Origin: Verrucomicrobiota bacterium
Lineage (GTDB): Bacteria > Verrucomicrobiota > Kiritimatiellia > RFP12 > UBA1067
Direction of reading: 5' to 3'
Assembly (NCBI GenBank): GCA_023269675.1
Contig: JAHFSX010000007.1
Span: forward strand, 160,314-224,313
DNA length: 64,000 nt
How positions within the stretch are numbered: the stretch's first letter is position 1; the number at the start of each line of letters is the position of its first letter. The notes below the pieces were generated by a model that was given only the letters and a program-made list of their open reading frames with translations, was not told where the DNA came from and searched no databases. This document shows, in pieces, positions 1 to 7,896 of this stretch. The translations under genes and the position numbers were made by a program.

Positions 1-2635
1 GCGGCGCCGGGGGCAGCGCCAGCACATGGAGCGTCCGGCGCGCGTAATCCGTGCCGGCGTTGGCCGCGAAGGTCCAGTCGGGGTCTGCGGTGGGGCGGTT
101 TCCGATGCCGAGGGCGATCAGCTGTCCGTCGGCACCCCAGTTGTTCATGGCGAAGAGGGTCTGCTTGGCCGCGGAGTTGTGGATCTGCATGGAGCCGTGG
201 GCGCCGGTCGCCGTGCGCGAGTCGCCGAAATCCAGGGTCGTGTTGCTGGCGGCGGTCACGCTCAGCGCGTTGGTGGCCGCGTAGTCGGTGGGCCAGAACT
301 CGAGGTTGCCGCCGGCCAGGCCCGTGCCGTTGGTGACGCCGGGCACGTTGGATTTGACGTCCAGGCTGGAGACGGACTGCTGGAAGAGCGCGCCCGTGGC
401 GAGCGTGGGCACGCCTATTTTTTTCCGGTCTGGGGTGAAGGCGCTCATGGAGGTCCAGAGGTACTGGGTCGTGCCGTCCGTCTTTTGCAGCTCGGCATAG
501 TAGGCGATGCGGTCGAAGGGGTCGCTGAGCGCGCCGCGGTTGACGCGGTAGGGGTCGGGGGTGGCGTTGAATTTGCCGGTGACCGGAATGTCGAGCGTGT
601 AGACGAGCTCGTAGCCCGCCGCAAGGTCGCCGGCGTTGGTGCCGACGTTCGAGACGATCTCGCTCGGCAGGCCGGGCGCGGCCACCGCGATGGCGGTGCC
701 GGGCGGAACCGCGTTCGCGCTGGGGGAGCTGTCGCGGACGCCGCTGACGGAAAGGGTGAGCGGCGTGCCGGCGGGTTGGGGCGTGGTGTTAAGCGTGACG
801 GAGCGCTGATCCGCCAGCAGCGTGGCGCCCAGCACCTGCACGCCGCTGTCGAGCGCGAAGAAAGCGCAGTCGGCGGAAGAGGAGGTGAGCGGCTCGGAGA
901 AGATGACCGTGATGAACTGGCGCGTGGCGTCGGCCTGCGCGGAGAGCGGGGCCGGTGGCGTGGTGTCGCTTGTGTCGCGCCGCACCAGCACGTGCAGGGT
1001 CTTGACGGTGTAGGCGCCGCCGTTGCCGTTGAAGGTCCAGTCGATCCCGCCGCTGATGGGCGTCGGGCAGTTGCCGATGCCGGCCTCGAGCGTGCCGCCG
1101 CTGTTCCAGTGGTTGAGGGCGAAGAGGGTTTGGCCGGCCGCGTAGTTATGGACCTGCATGCAGCTGTAGTTGGCGCTGAAGGAGCACTGGTCGCCGAAGT
1201 CGTAGCTGCTGATGTTGGCTCCGGGGACGCCGAGCGTGTTGCCGGCGCTGTAGTTCCAAGGCCAGAACTCGATGTTGCCGGAGGCCACCTGGCCGGTGGT
1301 CACGCCGGGCACGTTGCAGACGACGCTCAGGTTCTGGACATAGCGCTGGTAGAGCTCGCCCGAGGCGAACGTGGGGATGCCGAGCTTGTCCGCGCGGTTG
1401 GTGAAAGCGTCCATCGAAACCCAGACGTACTGGAGATCCTCGCCGCTCTTCTGCAGTTCCAGGTAGTAGGCCACGCGGTCAAAGCCGCCGACGAGCGCGC
1501 TGTTGTCCACGGAGTAGGGGACGCCGGTGCTGTAGTTCGGCGTGGTCGCGAGGTCCAGGCTGTAGACCAGCGCGTAATAGGCGGACTCGGGCACGTAATT
1601 CGCATAGCCGCGGGGCACGGGCGGCTTGTACGCGGTGAAGGAGACCTGGCTGGCCGCCGGGATGGAAAGCGGGGCGGGCGCCGTCTCGTCTTTGACGTTG
1701 CTGGCGGTGACGGTGTAGTTGGTGCCGCCCGCCTGCAGGCCGGTCGCCAACGTGACGGTGCGCCTGTTGGCGCTGAGGGAGGCGCCGAGTATGGCAAGGC
1801 CCTTGTTGGCGGCGTAGTTGGCGAGGTTGGTTGCGCTCGCCGGCGAGACCGCCTTGTTGAAGGTGATCGTGACGTTGGTCTGGTTGTTGTTGCCGGCCGC
1901 GCGGATGAGCGCCGGCTGGTTGGCAACGGTGTTGGTGCCGATGATGTTGGTGATGGCGGGGAACCAGGCGTTCGCCATTTTGGCGTAGCCGGCGGCGTTG
2001 GGGTGGAGGTTGTCGCCCATGTCGCTCAGCTCGAGGCAGGCGTGCATGTCGAGGAAGGTCACATGGTGTCCCAGCGCCTGCTGATGCGCGACGACGAGCG
2101 GCACATACGGGTTAAAGACGTTGGTGATGGCGGCGTAGTTGGGCTCGCCGCGCTTCATGAGCGAGGTGACGATGATCTTGGCGCTGGGCTGGCACTGGAC
2201 AATGCGGTCGATGAGCGCTTCGAGGCGGACATAGGCGTTGGTGAACGCGGTGCCGCCGCCGGAGTCGTTGGTGCCGATGTGCAGCAGGACCACGTGCGGG
2301 TCCTCGATGGCCTCGAACCAGCCGTACAGGTTCTCGTAGAGGCCGACCGTCGCGTCTGAAATCCTCCAGCCTCCGTGGCCCTCGTGGTTGATTTCCGGGA
2401 GATCCGCGGAGGCGTTGCCGTTTCCTGAGCCGACATAATCGACGTTATAGGCCGCGTTGGTCAGCATGTGGTAGAGCGGCGCGCGGTATCCGCCCAAAAC
2501 GGGGGAGCCGTACGTGATGGAGTCGCCCAGCGGCATGATGCGGATGGGCGGGTTCTGTGCGTGCGCCGCAGCGGCGAGCAGGAGAGCGGCGGCCCCCGTC
2601 AGGGGCAGAAAGGCGGGTCGGGTTCGGTTTTGCAT
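1..2635 (-). CDS. secreted SGNH-hydrolase multidomain protein, paralog 1 (3' end outside window)
   Basis: The reading frame is open from the ATG at 2635 to the window edge (about 878 codons visible). Residues 1-26 form a signal peptide ending AHA, followed by an SGNH hydrolase domain with block I GDSITYG (Ser about 39), block III GTND and a C-terminal D-x-x-HP motif. After it come a Big_5/SbsA-like Ig domain, one copy of the ~200-residue module described for the paralog at 2673-7262, a second Ig-like domain, and most of a second module. The product is probably an exported carbohydrate (acetyl) esterase; that role is inferred from the fold and neighbours. The start lies 37 bp after the stop of the upstream paralog and has only a weak Shine-Dalgarno, so it is probably cotranscribed with it. 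The missing C-terminus is expected to match the paralogs. Confidence 0.88.
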   Translation of the reverse strand, partial: MQNRTRPAFLPLTGAAALLLAAAAHAQNPPIRIMPLGDSITYGSPVLGGYRAPLYHMLTNAAYNVDYVGSGNGNASADLPEINHEGHGGWRISDATVGLYENLYGWFEAIEDPHVVLLHIGTNDSGGGTAFTNAYVRLEALIDRIVQCQPSAKIIVTSLMKRGEPNYAAITNVFNPYVPLVVAHQQALGHHVTFLDMHACLELSDMGDNLHPNAAGYAKMANAWFPAITNIIGTNTVANQPALIRAAGNNNQTNVTITFNKAVSPASATNLANYAANKGLAILGASLSANRRTVTLATGLQAGGTNYTVTASNVKDETAPAPLSIPAASQVSFTAYKPPVPRGYANYVPESAYYALVYSLDLATTPNYSTGVPYSVDNSALVGGFDRVAYYLELQKSGEDLQYVWVSMDAFTNRADKLGIPTFASGELYQRYVQNLSVVCNVPGVTTGQVASGNIEFWPWNYSAGNTLGVPGANISSYDFGDQCSFSANYSCMQVHNYAAGQTLFALNHWNSGGTLEAGIGNCPTPISGGIDWTFNGNGGAYTVKTLHVLVRRDTSDTTPPAPLSAQADATRQFITVIFSEPLTSSSADCAFFALDSGVQVLGATLLADQRSVTLNTTPQPAGTPLTLSVSGVRDSSPSANAVPPGTAIAVAAPGLPSEIVSNVGTNAGDLAAGYELVYTLDIPVTGKFNATPDPYRVNRGALSDPFDRIAYYAELQKTDGTTQYLWTSMSAFTPDRKKIGVPTLATGALFQQSVSSLDVKSNVPGVTNGTGLAGGNLEFWPTDYAATNALSVTAASNTTLDFGDSRTATGAHGSMQIHNSAAKQTLFAMNNWGADGQLIALGIGNRPTADPDWTFAANAGTDYARRTLHVLALPPAP

Positions 2636-2672
2636 AGGCGCTTCGTTGGGTGGCGTGCGGAGGTTGGACGGA

Positions 2673-5600
2673 TTATTGCACCCGCATGACGGTGCCGGCG
2701 GGGATGACGCTGAGCGTTGCGCTCTGGCTGAGGGTGGAGGCGGTCCCTGTCCCGTAGACCAGCACGTCGTAGGCGCCGGCGTCGAAGGCGTCGGCGGGCG
2801 CGATCTCCAGCCACGCCTGGGTGGCGCCGGGGACGGCGGTGCCGTTGCGCCGCCACTGGTAGCTGGAGGCGTTGACCGCCTGCACGGCGAAGATGGCGCT
2901 CGCGCCGGAGCGGATCGTCCGTCCCGCGGGCTGAACGAGGATGGCGGGGCCGGTTCCCTGCGGCGTGCCGCCCCAGCGCACCAGCACATAGATGTTCTTG
3001 GTGGCGTAGGCCGGCGCGTTGTAATTGAACGTCCAGTCGGTATCCCAGTTGCCGGCGCTCGTGAAGAGCGTGTTGTTGCCGATGCCCAGCGCGGGGGTGC
3101 GTCCGTTGCTGCCGAAGGCGTTCATGGCGAAGATCGTGTGGCTCATGCCCCAGTTGTGGATCTGCATGGAGCCGTGACCCGCGCTGACGCCCGGTCCGCC
3201 GCCGTCACCGAAGTCGTACACGTTGGTTGTGCCGCCGGACGTGGTGACCGTGCTCGCCGCGTTGGGGATGGCCTTGTCGTTGCCCGCCCCGTAATTGCTG
3301 GGCCAGAATTCGATATTGCCGGTGGCGATGCCGACGCCGGTGGTGACCGCGGCGTTGCCCGAGGCGTAGACGTTCAGGTTGCTGACGTATTGCTGGTACA
3401 TCGCGCCCCGGTCGGCGGTGGGGACCCCGATCTTGGTGAGGTCCGTGGTGAAGGCGTCCATGGAGGTGTAGACCCATTTGTAGACGCCGTTCGTGCCCAG
3501 CAGCTCCATGCAGTAGGCGATGCGGTCGAACGGCCGCGTCGGGTAGTAGCGACTCTCGTCCACGGAATAGGGCGCGCCGCCCGCGTAGCTGGTGGTGTTG
3601 GCGACCGCGAGCAGATGGATCAGGCTGTAGTCGCCGATCTCCGCCACGTTGGTCAGGACGCTCGGCGTGGCCGTGGAGGGCGCGGTGAAGGCGAGGGTCG
3701 AGCCGGGCACGATGAGGTTGCCGTTGGACGCGCGGTCGCGCACGCCGGTGACGCTCAGCGCGTACGCCTGCCCGGGCGTCAAGGCCGTGGTGGTGAGGAT
3801 CACATCCGTTTTGTTCGGCATCAGCTTCGCGCCGGTCACGCCCACCCCGTTGTTGGTCAGCGTGTAGAACGAGGCGGTCGCGGCGGAGTCCGCCAGAGCC
3901 TCGCTGAACGTGACCGTCACCTGGGTCATCGACAGCGACGCCTTGGCGCCGCTCAGGGTCGGACGGGTAAAGTCGGCGTCGCCGCCGGGCAGGACGAAAA
4001 CGTGCAGCACGCGCTGGTTGTAGGACCCCGCGTTCGAGGCGAACGTCCAGTCCGTGTCGTTGTTGGCCGGGCGGTTGCCGATGCCGAGGTCGAGCGTCTG
4101 GCCGTTGCTGCCGGCGTGGTTGATCGCGAAGAGGGTCTGCTTGGCCGTCAGGGCGTGGTTGTGCACCTGCATGCAGCCGTAGCCGCCCGGGCTCGCCGAT
4201 CCGCCAGAGTCGCCGAAGTCGAAATACGAGGCGCTGGCGTTCGGAACGGGAAGGAGGTTGGGCTGGCTGTAATTGGAGGGCCAGAATTCGATGTTGCCGG
4301 TGGTGATGCCCGTGCCGTTGGTGATGGAGGCCACGTTGGAGAGCACATCCAGATTCGTGACCTTCTGCTGGAAGAAGGTGCCGTTTGTGGGGACGGCCAG
4401 CCGGCGGGCATCCGTGGTGAAGGCGTCCATCGCGGTCCAGATGAACTGGGTCGGCGCGGCCGCGTTGGCCTGGAGCGCCAGATAGTAGGCCACGCGCGAG
4501 AACCCCCCGATTCTGGCCGTGTTGTCGAACGAGTAGGCGTTGGTGAAGTTGCCCTGGAAGTTGCCCGCGACCGGGATGTTGGTGATCGAGCAGACCAGCT
4601 GATAGCCTGCCAGATTCGGCAGGTTGGCCAGGACCTCTGCGGGAATGCCGTTGCTCGAGGCGGCCGCCGGCCGCACCAGCACGTGCAGGGTGCGGCGCGA
4701 GTAGCTGGCCGCATTGGCCGCGCCGGTCCAGTCGGTGTCGGCACTGCCGGAACGGTTGCCGATGCCGATCGCCAGCGTCTGCGCGTCCGTGCCCCAGTTG
4801 TTCATCGCGAACAGGGTGTGTTTGAAGGTCGAGTTGTGGAGCTGCATCGAGCCGTGGCCCGCTGTCGCCGCGCCGATGGAATCGCCGAAGTCGAACGCGG
4901 TGCTGCTCGCTCCGGGAACCGCGGCGGTGTTGGTCTGGGTGAAGCTGCCGGCCCAAAACTCGAGGTTCCCTCCCGCCAGGCCCGTGCCGTTGGTGATGCC
5001 CGCCACGTTGGACTTGACGTCGAGGTTGTTGACGTATTGCTGGAAGGTCACTCTGTTGGCCGCGAGGGGCACGCCGATTTGGCTCAGGTAAGGGGTGAAG
5101 GCGTCCATCGAGGCCCAGACGTACTGGACAGTGCCGTCGAGCTTGGCCAGTTCAAGATAATAGGCGATCCGGTCGAAGGCGTTGGTGCTGAGGCTCTGGT
5201 TGTAGCGGTAGGGGTTCGCCGCGCCGTTGAAGGTGCCCGTGACCGGGATGTCCAAGGTGTAGATCAGCTGGTAGCCGTTCGCCAGCGCACCGGCATTGGC
5301 GGCGACTTCAGGCGGCAGGCCGGAGGCGGAGACGCCGATGGTGGAGCCGGGTACGACGGGGTTGGCGGCGACGGCGGCGTCGCGCACGCCGGTGACGGAA
5401 AGCGTCAGAGGCGCGCCGGCGGGCTGGGGCGTCGTGACGAGCACGACCTCGCGCAGGTTTGAGCTGAGCGTGGCGCTGATGACCTCGACGCCGCTGTTCA
5501 GCGTGAAGCAGCTCCCGTTCACCGAGGAGGGTGTGAGCGGCTCCGAGAACTGCACCGTGACGAGGGTGCGGGCGAACCCGGCCTGCGCCGAAAGCATCGT

Positions 5601-7262
5601 CGGCGCGACTGTGTCGGTGTCAGCGAGCACCAGGATCTGAAGGGAACGCACCGTGAAGTTGGCCCCGTTTTGGCTGAAGGTCCAGTCGACGCCTCCGCCG
5701 GACGGCGCGGGGCAGTTGCCGATTCCGATGCAGATGTTGCCGCCGCTGCCGCCCCAGTTGTTGAGGGCGAGCGCGGTCTGCCTGGCGCTGGTGTTGTGAA
5801 CCTGCATGGATCCGTAGGTGCCGGGATCGCGCTGGTCGCCGAAATCGTAGATGCCCCCGTCGGCGCCCAGAACACCCGCGAAGTTCGGCGAGCTGTAGTT
5901 GGAGGGCCAGAACTCGAGGTTGCCCGCAAAGCCCGTGCCGTTGGTCACGCCCGCGACATTGGACCGGACGGTCAGGTTGGCGACGGGCCTTTGGAAGAGC
6001 GCGCCGGAGGCGATGGTCGGCACGCCGAGCGCGGCGGCGCTGTTGGTGAAGGCGTCCATCGAGGCCCATACGTATTGGACGTCGCCGGTCGCGGTCATCA
6101 GCTCCATGTAGTAGGCGACGCGGCGGAACGAGGGGCTGAGCAGGGCGCTGTTGTCGGTCGCGTAAAGGACCGGGTTGTTCTTGTAGTCCGCGCTGGCGGG
6201 AACCTCGAGCGAGTAAACCAGCGAATAGGCCGAAGACTCCGGGACGTTGTTCAGATAACCGCGGGGGGTCGTGCCATAGAAGGCGGCGGTGCTGTTCGCG
6301 GCCACGGCGAGCGGCGTGGGGGTCGAGCGGTCGGTCACGTTGTTGACCGTCACCACGTAATTCGAGCTCAGCGTCTGCAGGCTGGTGGTCAGTGTGACGG
6401 TGTGCTGGTCCGCGCTGAGGGTCGCGCCGGAAACCGTGAGACCGCCGCTGAGCGCGTAGTTTGCGGGGTTGGTGGCGGAAGCGCCGGCGAGCGGCTTGCT
6501 GAAGGTGAGCGCCACTTGCGTGCGGTTCGTGATGCCCCGCGCGCGGTAGAGGCCGGGCGGCGCCCAATCGCCGGAAGGGCTGATCACGTTGGTGATCGCG
6601 GTGACCCAGTTGGTGGCCATCTTGTTGTAGCCGACCTGGTTGGGGTGCAGGTTGTCGTAAGTGTCGCTCAAATCGAGCCCCGCATGCATGTCGAGGTAGG
6701 TGACGCGCCGGCCCAGCGCCTGCTGGGCCGCGACCTTGCCGGGAATGAAGGGGTTGAAGTAGTTGGTGATGGCGGTGTAGTTGGGTTCGCCGCGCTTCAG
6801 CAGCGAGCTGACGATGATGTGCGCGTAGGGGCGCGCGAGGGACATTTTGGTGACCAGCGCGTCCAGGTTGGAGACCATGTTCGTGAAGGCGTTCCCGCCG
6901 CCGGAGTCGTTGGTGCCGATGTGCAGCAGGATCACGTCGGGATCGGCAACCGCGTCGAACCAGCCGAGGATGCCGCCGTCGATGCCGCCGATGGTCCAGC
7001 CGCTGTGGCCCTCATGATCCAGGTCCGGCAGGTTCGCGTCCGGATTGGTGGTCTGCGAGCCCACGAAATCGACGTTGAAATTGAGGTTGGTGAGCAGGCG
7101 GTAGAGCGGGGTGCGATAGCCGCCCGCGGAGCCCGCGCCGTAGGTGATGGAGTCGCCCAGCGGCATGATGCGGATGGGAGGATTCTGGGCCGGGGCCGCG
7201 GAGGCGAGCGCGAGGGCGGCGAGCGCCGCCAGAGACAGAACGGACATGCGGATGCTCTTCAT
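2673..7262 (-). CDS. secreted SGNH-hydrolase multidomain protein, paralog 2
   Basis: 1529 residues. An upstream in-frame ATG at 7286 is rejected because AAGGAG (7276-7271) sits 8 nt before the ATG at 7262. Layout: signal peptide 1-25 (APA|Q); SGNH hydrolase about 27-235 with Ser38 in GDSITYG, GTND at 116-119 and D203/H206 as likely acid/base; Big_5/SbsA-like Ig domains near 240-325, 550-645 and 1096-1192; four copies of an unnamed ~200-residue module near 334-545, 652-864, 876-1091 and 1202-1429; an Ig-like domain 1436-1520 (YQWRRNG, DAGAYDV); and a short tail GTVMRVQ. Module signatures are VAYYLEL, WASMDAF, GNIEFWPSNY, DFGD, GSMQVHN, IGIGN and DWTF. The module resembles a lectin-like or carbohydrate-binding unit, but this is inference. 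It is the first gene of a likely two-gene unit with paralog 1 and has its own predicted promoter (7348-7377). Confidence 0.9.
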   Translation of the reverse strand: MKSIRMSVLSLAALAALALASAAPAQNPPIRIMPLGDSITYGAGSAGGYRTPLYRLLTNLNFNVDFVGSQTTNPDANLPDLDHEGHSGWTIGGIDGGILGWFDAVADPDVILLHIGTNDSGGGNAFTNMVSNLDALVTKMSLARPYAHIIVSSLLKRGEPNYTAITNYFNPFIPGKVAAQQALGRRVTYLDMHAGLDLSDTYDNLHPNQVGYNKMATNWVTAITNVISPSGDWAPPGLYRARGITNRTQVALTFSKPLAGASATNPANYALSGGLTVSGATLSADQHTVTLTTSLQTLSSNYVVTVNNVTDRSTPTPLAVAANSTAAFYGTTPRGYLNNVPESSAYSLVYSLEVPASADYKNNPVLYATDNSALLSPSFRRVAYYMELMTATGDVQYVWASMDAFTNSAAALGVPTIASGALFQRPVANLTVRSNVAGVTNGTGFAGNLEFWPSNYSSPNFAGVLGADGGIYDFGDQRDPGTYGSMQVHNTSARQTALALNNWGGSGGNICIGIGNCPAPSGGGVDWTFSQNGANFTVRSLQILVLADTDTVAPTMLSAQAGFARTLVTVQFSEPLTPSSVNGSCFTLNSGVEVISATLSSNLREVVLVTTPQPAGAPLTLSVTGVRDAAVAANPVVPGSTIGVSASGLPPEVAANAGALANGYQLIYTLDIPVTGTFNGAANPYRYNQSLSTNAFDRIAYYLELAKLDGTVQYVWASMDAFTPYLSQIGVPLAANRVTFQQYVNNLDVKSNVAGITNGTGLAGGNLEFWAGSFTQTNTAAVPGASSTAFDFGDSIGAATAGHGSMQLHNSTFKHTLFAMNNWGTDAQTLAIGIGNRSGSADTDWTGAANAASYSRRTLHVLVRPAAASSNGIPAEVLANLPNLAGYQLVCSITNIPVAGNFQGNFTNAYSFDNTARIGGFSRVAYYLALQANAAAPTQFIWTAMDAFTTDARRLAVPTNGTFFQQKVTNLDVLSNVASITNGTGITTGNIEFWPSNYSQPNLLPVPNASASYFDFGDSGGSASPGGYGCMQVHNHALTAKQTLFAINHAGSNGQTLDLGIGNRPANNDTDWTFASNAGSYNQRVLHVFVLPGGDADFTRPTLSGAKASLSMTQVTVTFSEALADSAATASFYTLTNNGVGVTGAKLMPNKTDVILTTTALTPGQAYALSVTGVRDRASNGNLIVPGSTLAFTAPSTATPSVLTNVAEIGDYSLIHLLAVANTTSYAGGAPYSVDESRYYPTRPFDRIAYCMELLGTNGVYKWVYTSMDAFTTDLTKIGVPTADRGAMYQQYVSNLNVYASGNAAVTTGVGIATGNIEFWPSNYGAGNDKAIPNAASTVTTSGGTTNVYDFGDGGGPGVSAGHGSMQIHNWGMSHTIFAMNAFGSNGRTPALGIGNNTLFTSAGNWDTDWTFNYNAPAYATKNIYVLVRWGGTPQGTGPAILVQPAGRTIRSGASAIFAVQAVNASSYQWRRNGTAVPGATQAWLEIAPADAFDAGAYDVLVYGTGTASTLSQSATLSVIPAGTVMRVQ

Positions 7263-7347
7263 GACAGACACTCCTTGTATGACCACCCTCTAATAAAGAA
7301 ACCACCAACGCCGATGCTAATTATTCTTATCCCATCACTAAGCTTAA

Positions 7348-7377
7348 ACTTTAGCGGATGGCCGTCCTGAAACGCAA
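7348..7377 (-). promoter_or_regulatory. predicted promoter of SGNH paralog 2
   Basis: On the minus strand, a -35-like TTGCGT (7377-7372), an 18-nt spacer and a -10-like TAAAGT (7353-7348). The same two hexamers, spacing and spacer core GGCCATC recur upstream of paralog 3, which is the main support. The 5' leader would be about 80 nt. Confidence 0.5.
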
Positions 7378-7577
7378 GCCGGAAAGTTGACGGGTGTGAT
7401 TCAACTGGGTTGAATCCACACCCGAAGGAGGAGTGTAGGATTTAGGAGTTAGGAGTTGCAATGCCCTGAAAGTGAACGCGTTCGCGTGATGCACGAGAGT
7501 CCGTGTTCGTGTCTTCAAAATGAAGTCACACGTATGGCTCCAAGAAACGGTTCTTCGCGGAAGGGCTCCTCCTTGTC

Positions 7578-7727
7578 TAGAGATTTTATTTATTTGTGTA
7601 GCCGCTGTTGTTTTGTTGGTAGGGACGCCTCCCTGAGGCGTCCGCCGGTCCATCCGCCGTGCTGCTGCGGACGCCTCGGGGAGGCGTCCCTACCGAAATC
7701 GGCTACACTTTTTCAGAAATTGCTCTA
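7578..7727. mobile_element. MITE-like insertion within copy A
   Basis: This 150-bp block is bounded by TA on both sides (TA-GAG ... CTC-TA). Its ends are imperfect inverted repeats (GAG..ATTT....GTGTAGCCG at both ends) and it contains two inverted REP-like hairpins. The related element at 18795-19000 lacks it: there CCTTGTC runs directly into GAACACCCTGTC, whereas here TTGTC and ACGCCCTGTTC are separated. That is the pattern of a non-autonomous insertion with TA target duplication. No transposase is encoded. Confidence 0.6.
7619..7693. repeat. REPIN-like inverted pair of GTAG-headed hairpins
   Basis: GTAG (7619-7622) is followed by a perfect 9-bp stem GGACGCCTC/GAGGCGTCC with loop CCT. The mirror unit lies at 7669-7693 and ends in CTAC. 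A GTAG tetranucleotide 5' of a palindrome, in inverted pairs, is the known layout of REP sequences mobilised by RAYT (Y1) transposases. No RAYT gene is visible in this window. Confidence 0.6.
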
Positions 7728-7896
7728 ACGCCCTGTTCTCAAGGTTTCGTGCGCTTCTAACTCCCAACTCCTAAATTCTCCTTGGTGCGACTCAGTTTCA
7801 ACGAAACTGAATAGCACCCAGTTGACTTTGTTCCGGGCCCGTGCCGGGGATGCGCGGCGGCGAATTCACCCGTTACGCGTTTCCAGGGCGCGAGGG

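Larger units (their letters stand above)
7391..7818 (+). repeat. dispersed intergenic element, copy A (interrupted)
   Basis: This fills most of the 634-bp gap between paralogs 2 and 3, which has no gene. It starts with a hairpin (7391-7424: CGGGTGTG-ATTCAAC, loop TGG, complementary arm), then a 7-mer array GTAGGAT/TTAGGAG/TTAGGAG (7435-7455), then a segment running from GCAATGCCCTGAAAGTG to GGTTCTTCGCGGAAG that is nearly identical, in reverse complement, to 18795-19000. A ~150-bp insertion (7578-7727) splits it. The element resumes with ACGCCCTGTTCTCAAGG, inverted 7-mers and a second hairpin (7784-7818). No coding potential was recognised. Confidence 0.8.

Noticed and set aside
26..2359. Long open frame on the plus strand opposite SGNH paralog 1 (also 2514-5462 and 8632-12459 opposite paralogs 2 and 3)
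   Set aside because: Antisense shadows of GC-rich coding sequence. They are Val/Gly/Arg/Ala/Asp-rich with no domain, while the minus-strand frames carry signal peptides and SGNH motifs.
7456..7728. Small open frames within the intergenic repeat region
   Set aside because: They run through hairpins and the MITE-like insert, lack a Shine-Dalgarno and are not preserved in copy B.
7391..7818. CRISPR array or tRNA in the large intergenic region
   Set aside because: Repeats are 6-9 bp units and hairpins with no regular repeat-spacer layout; no cloverleaf or CCA end was found.
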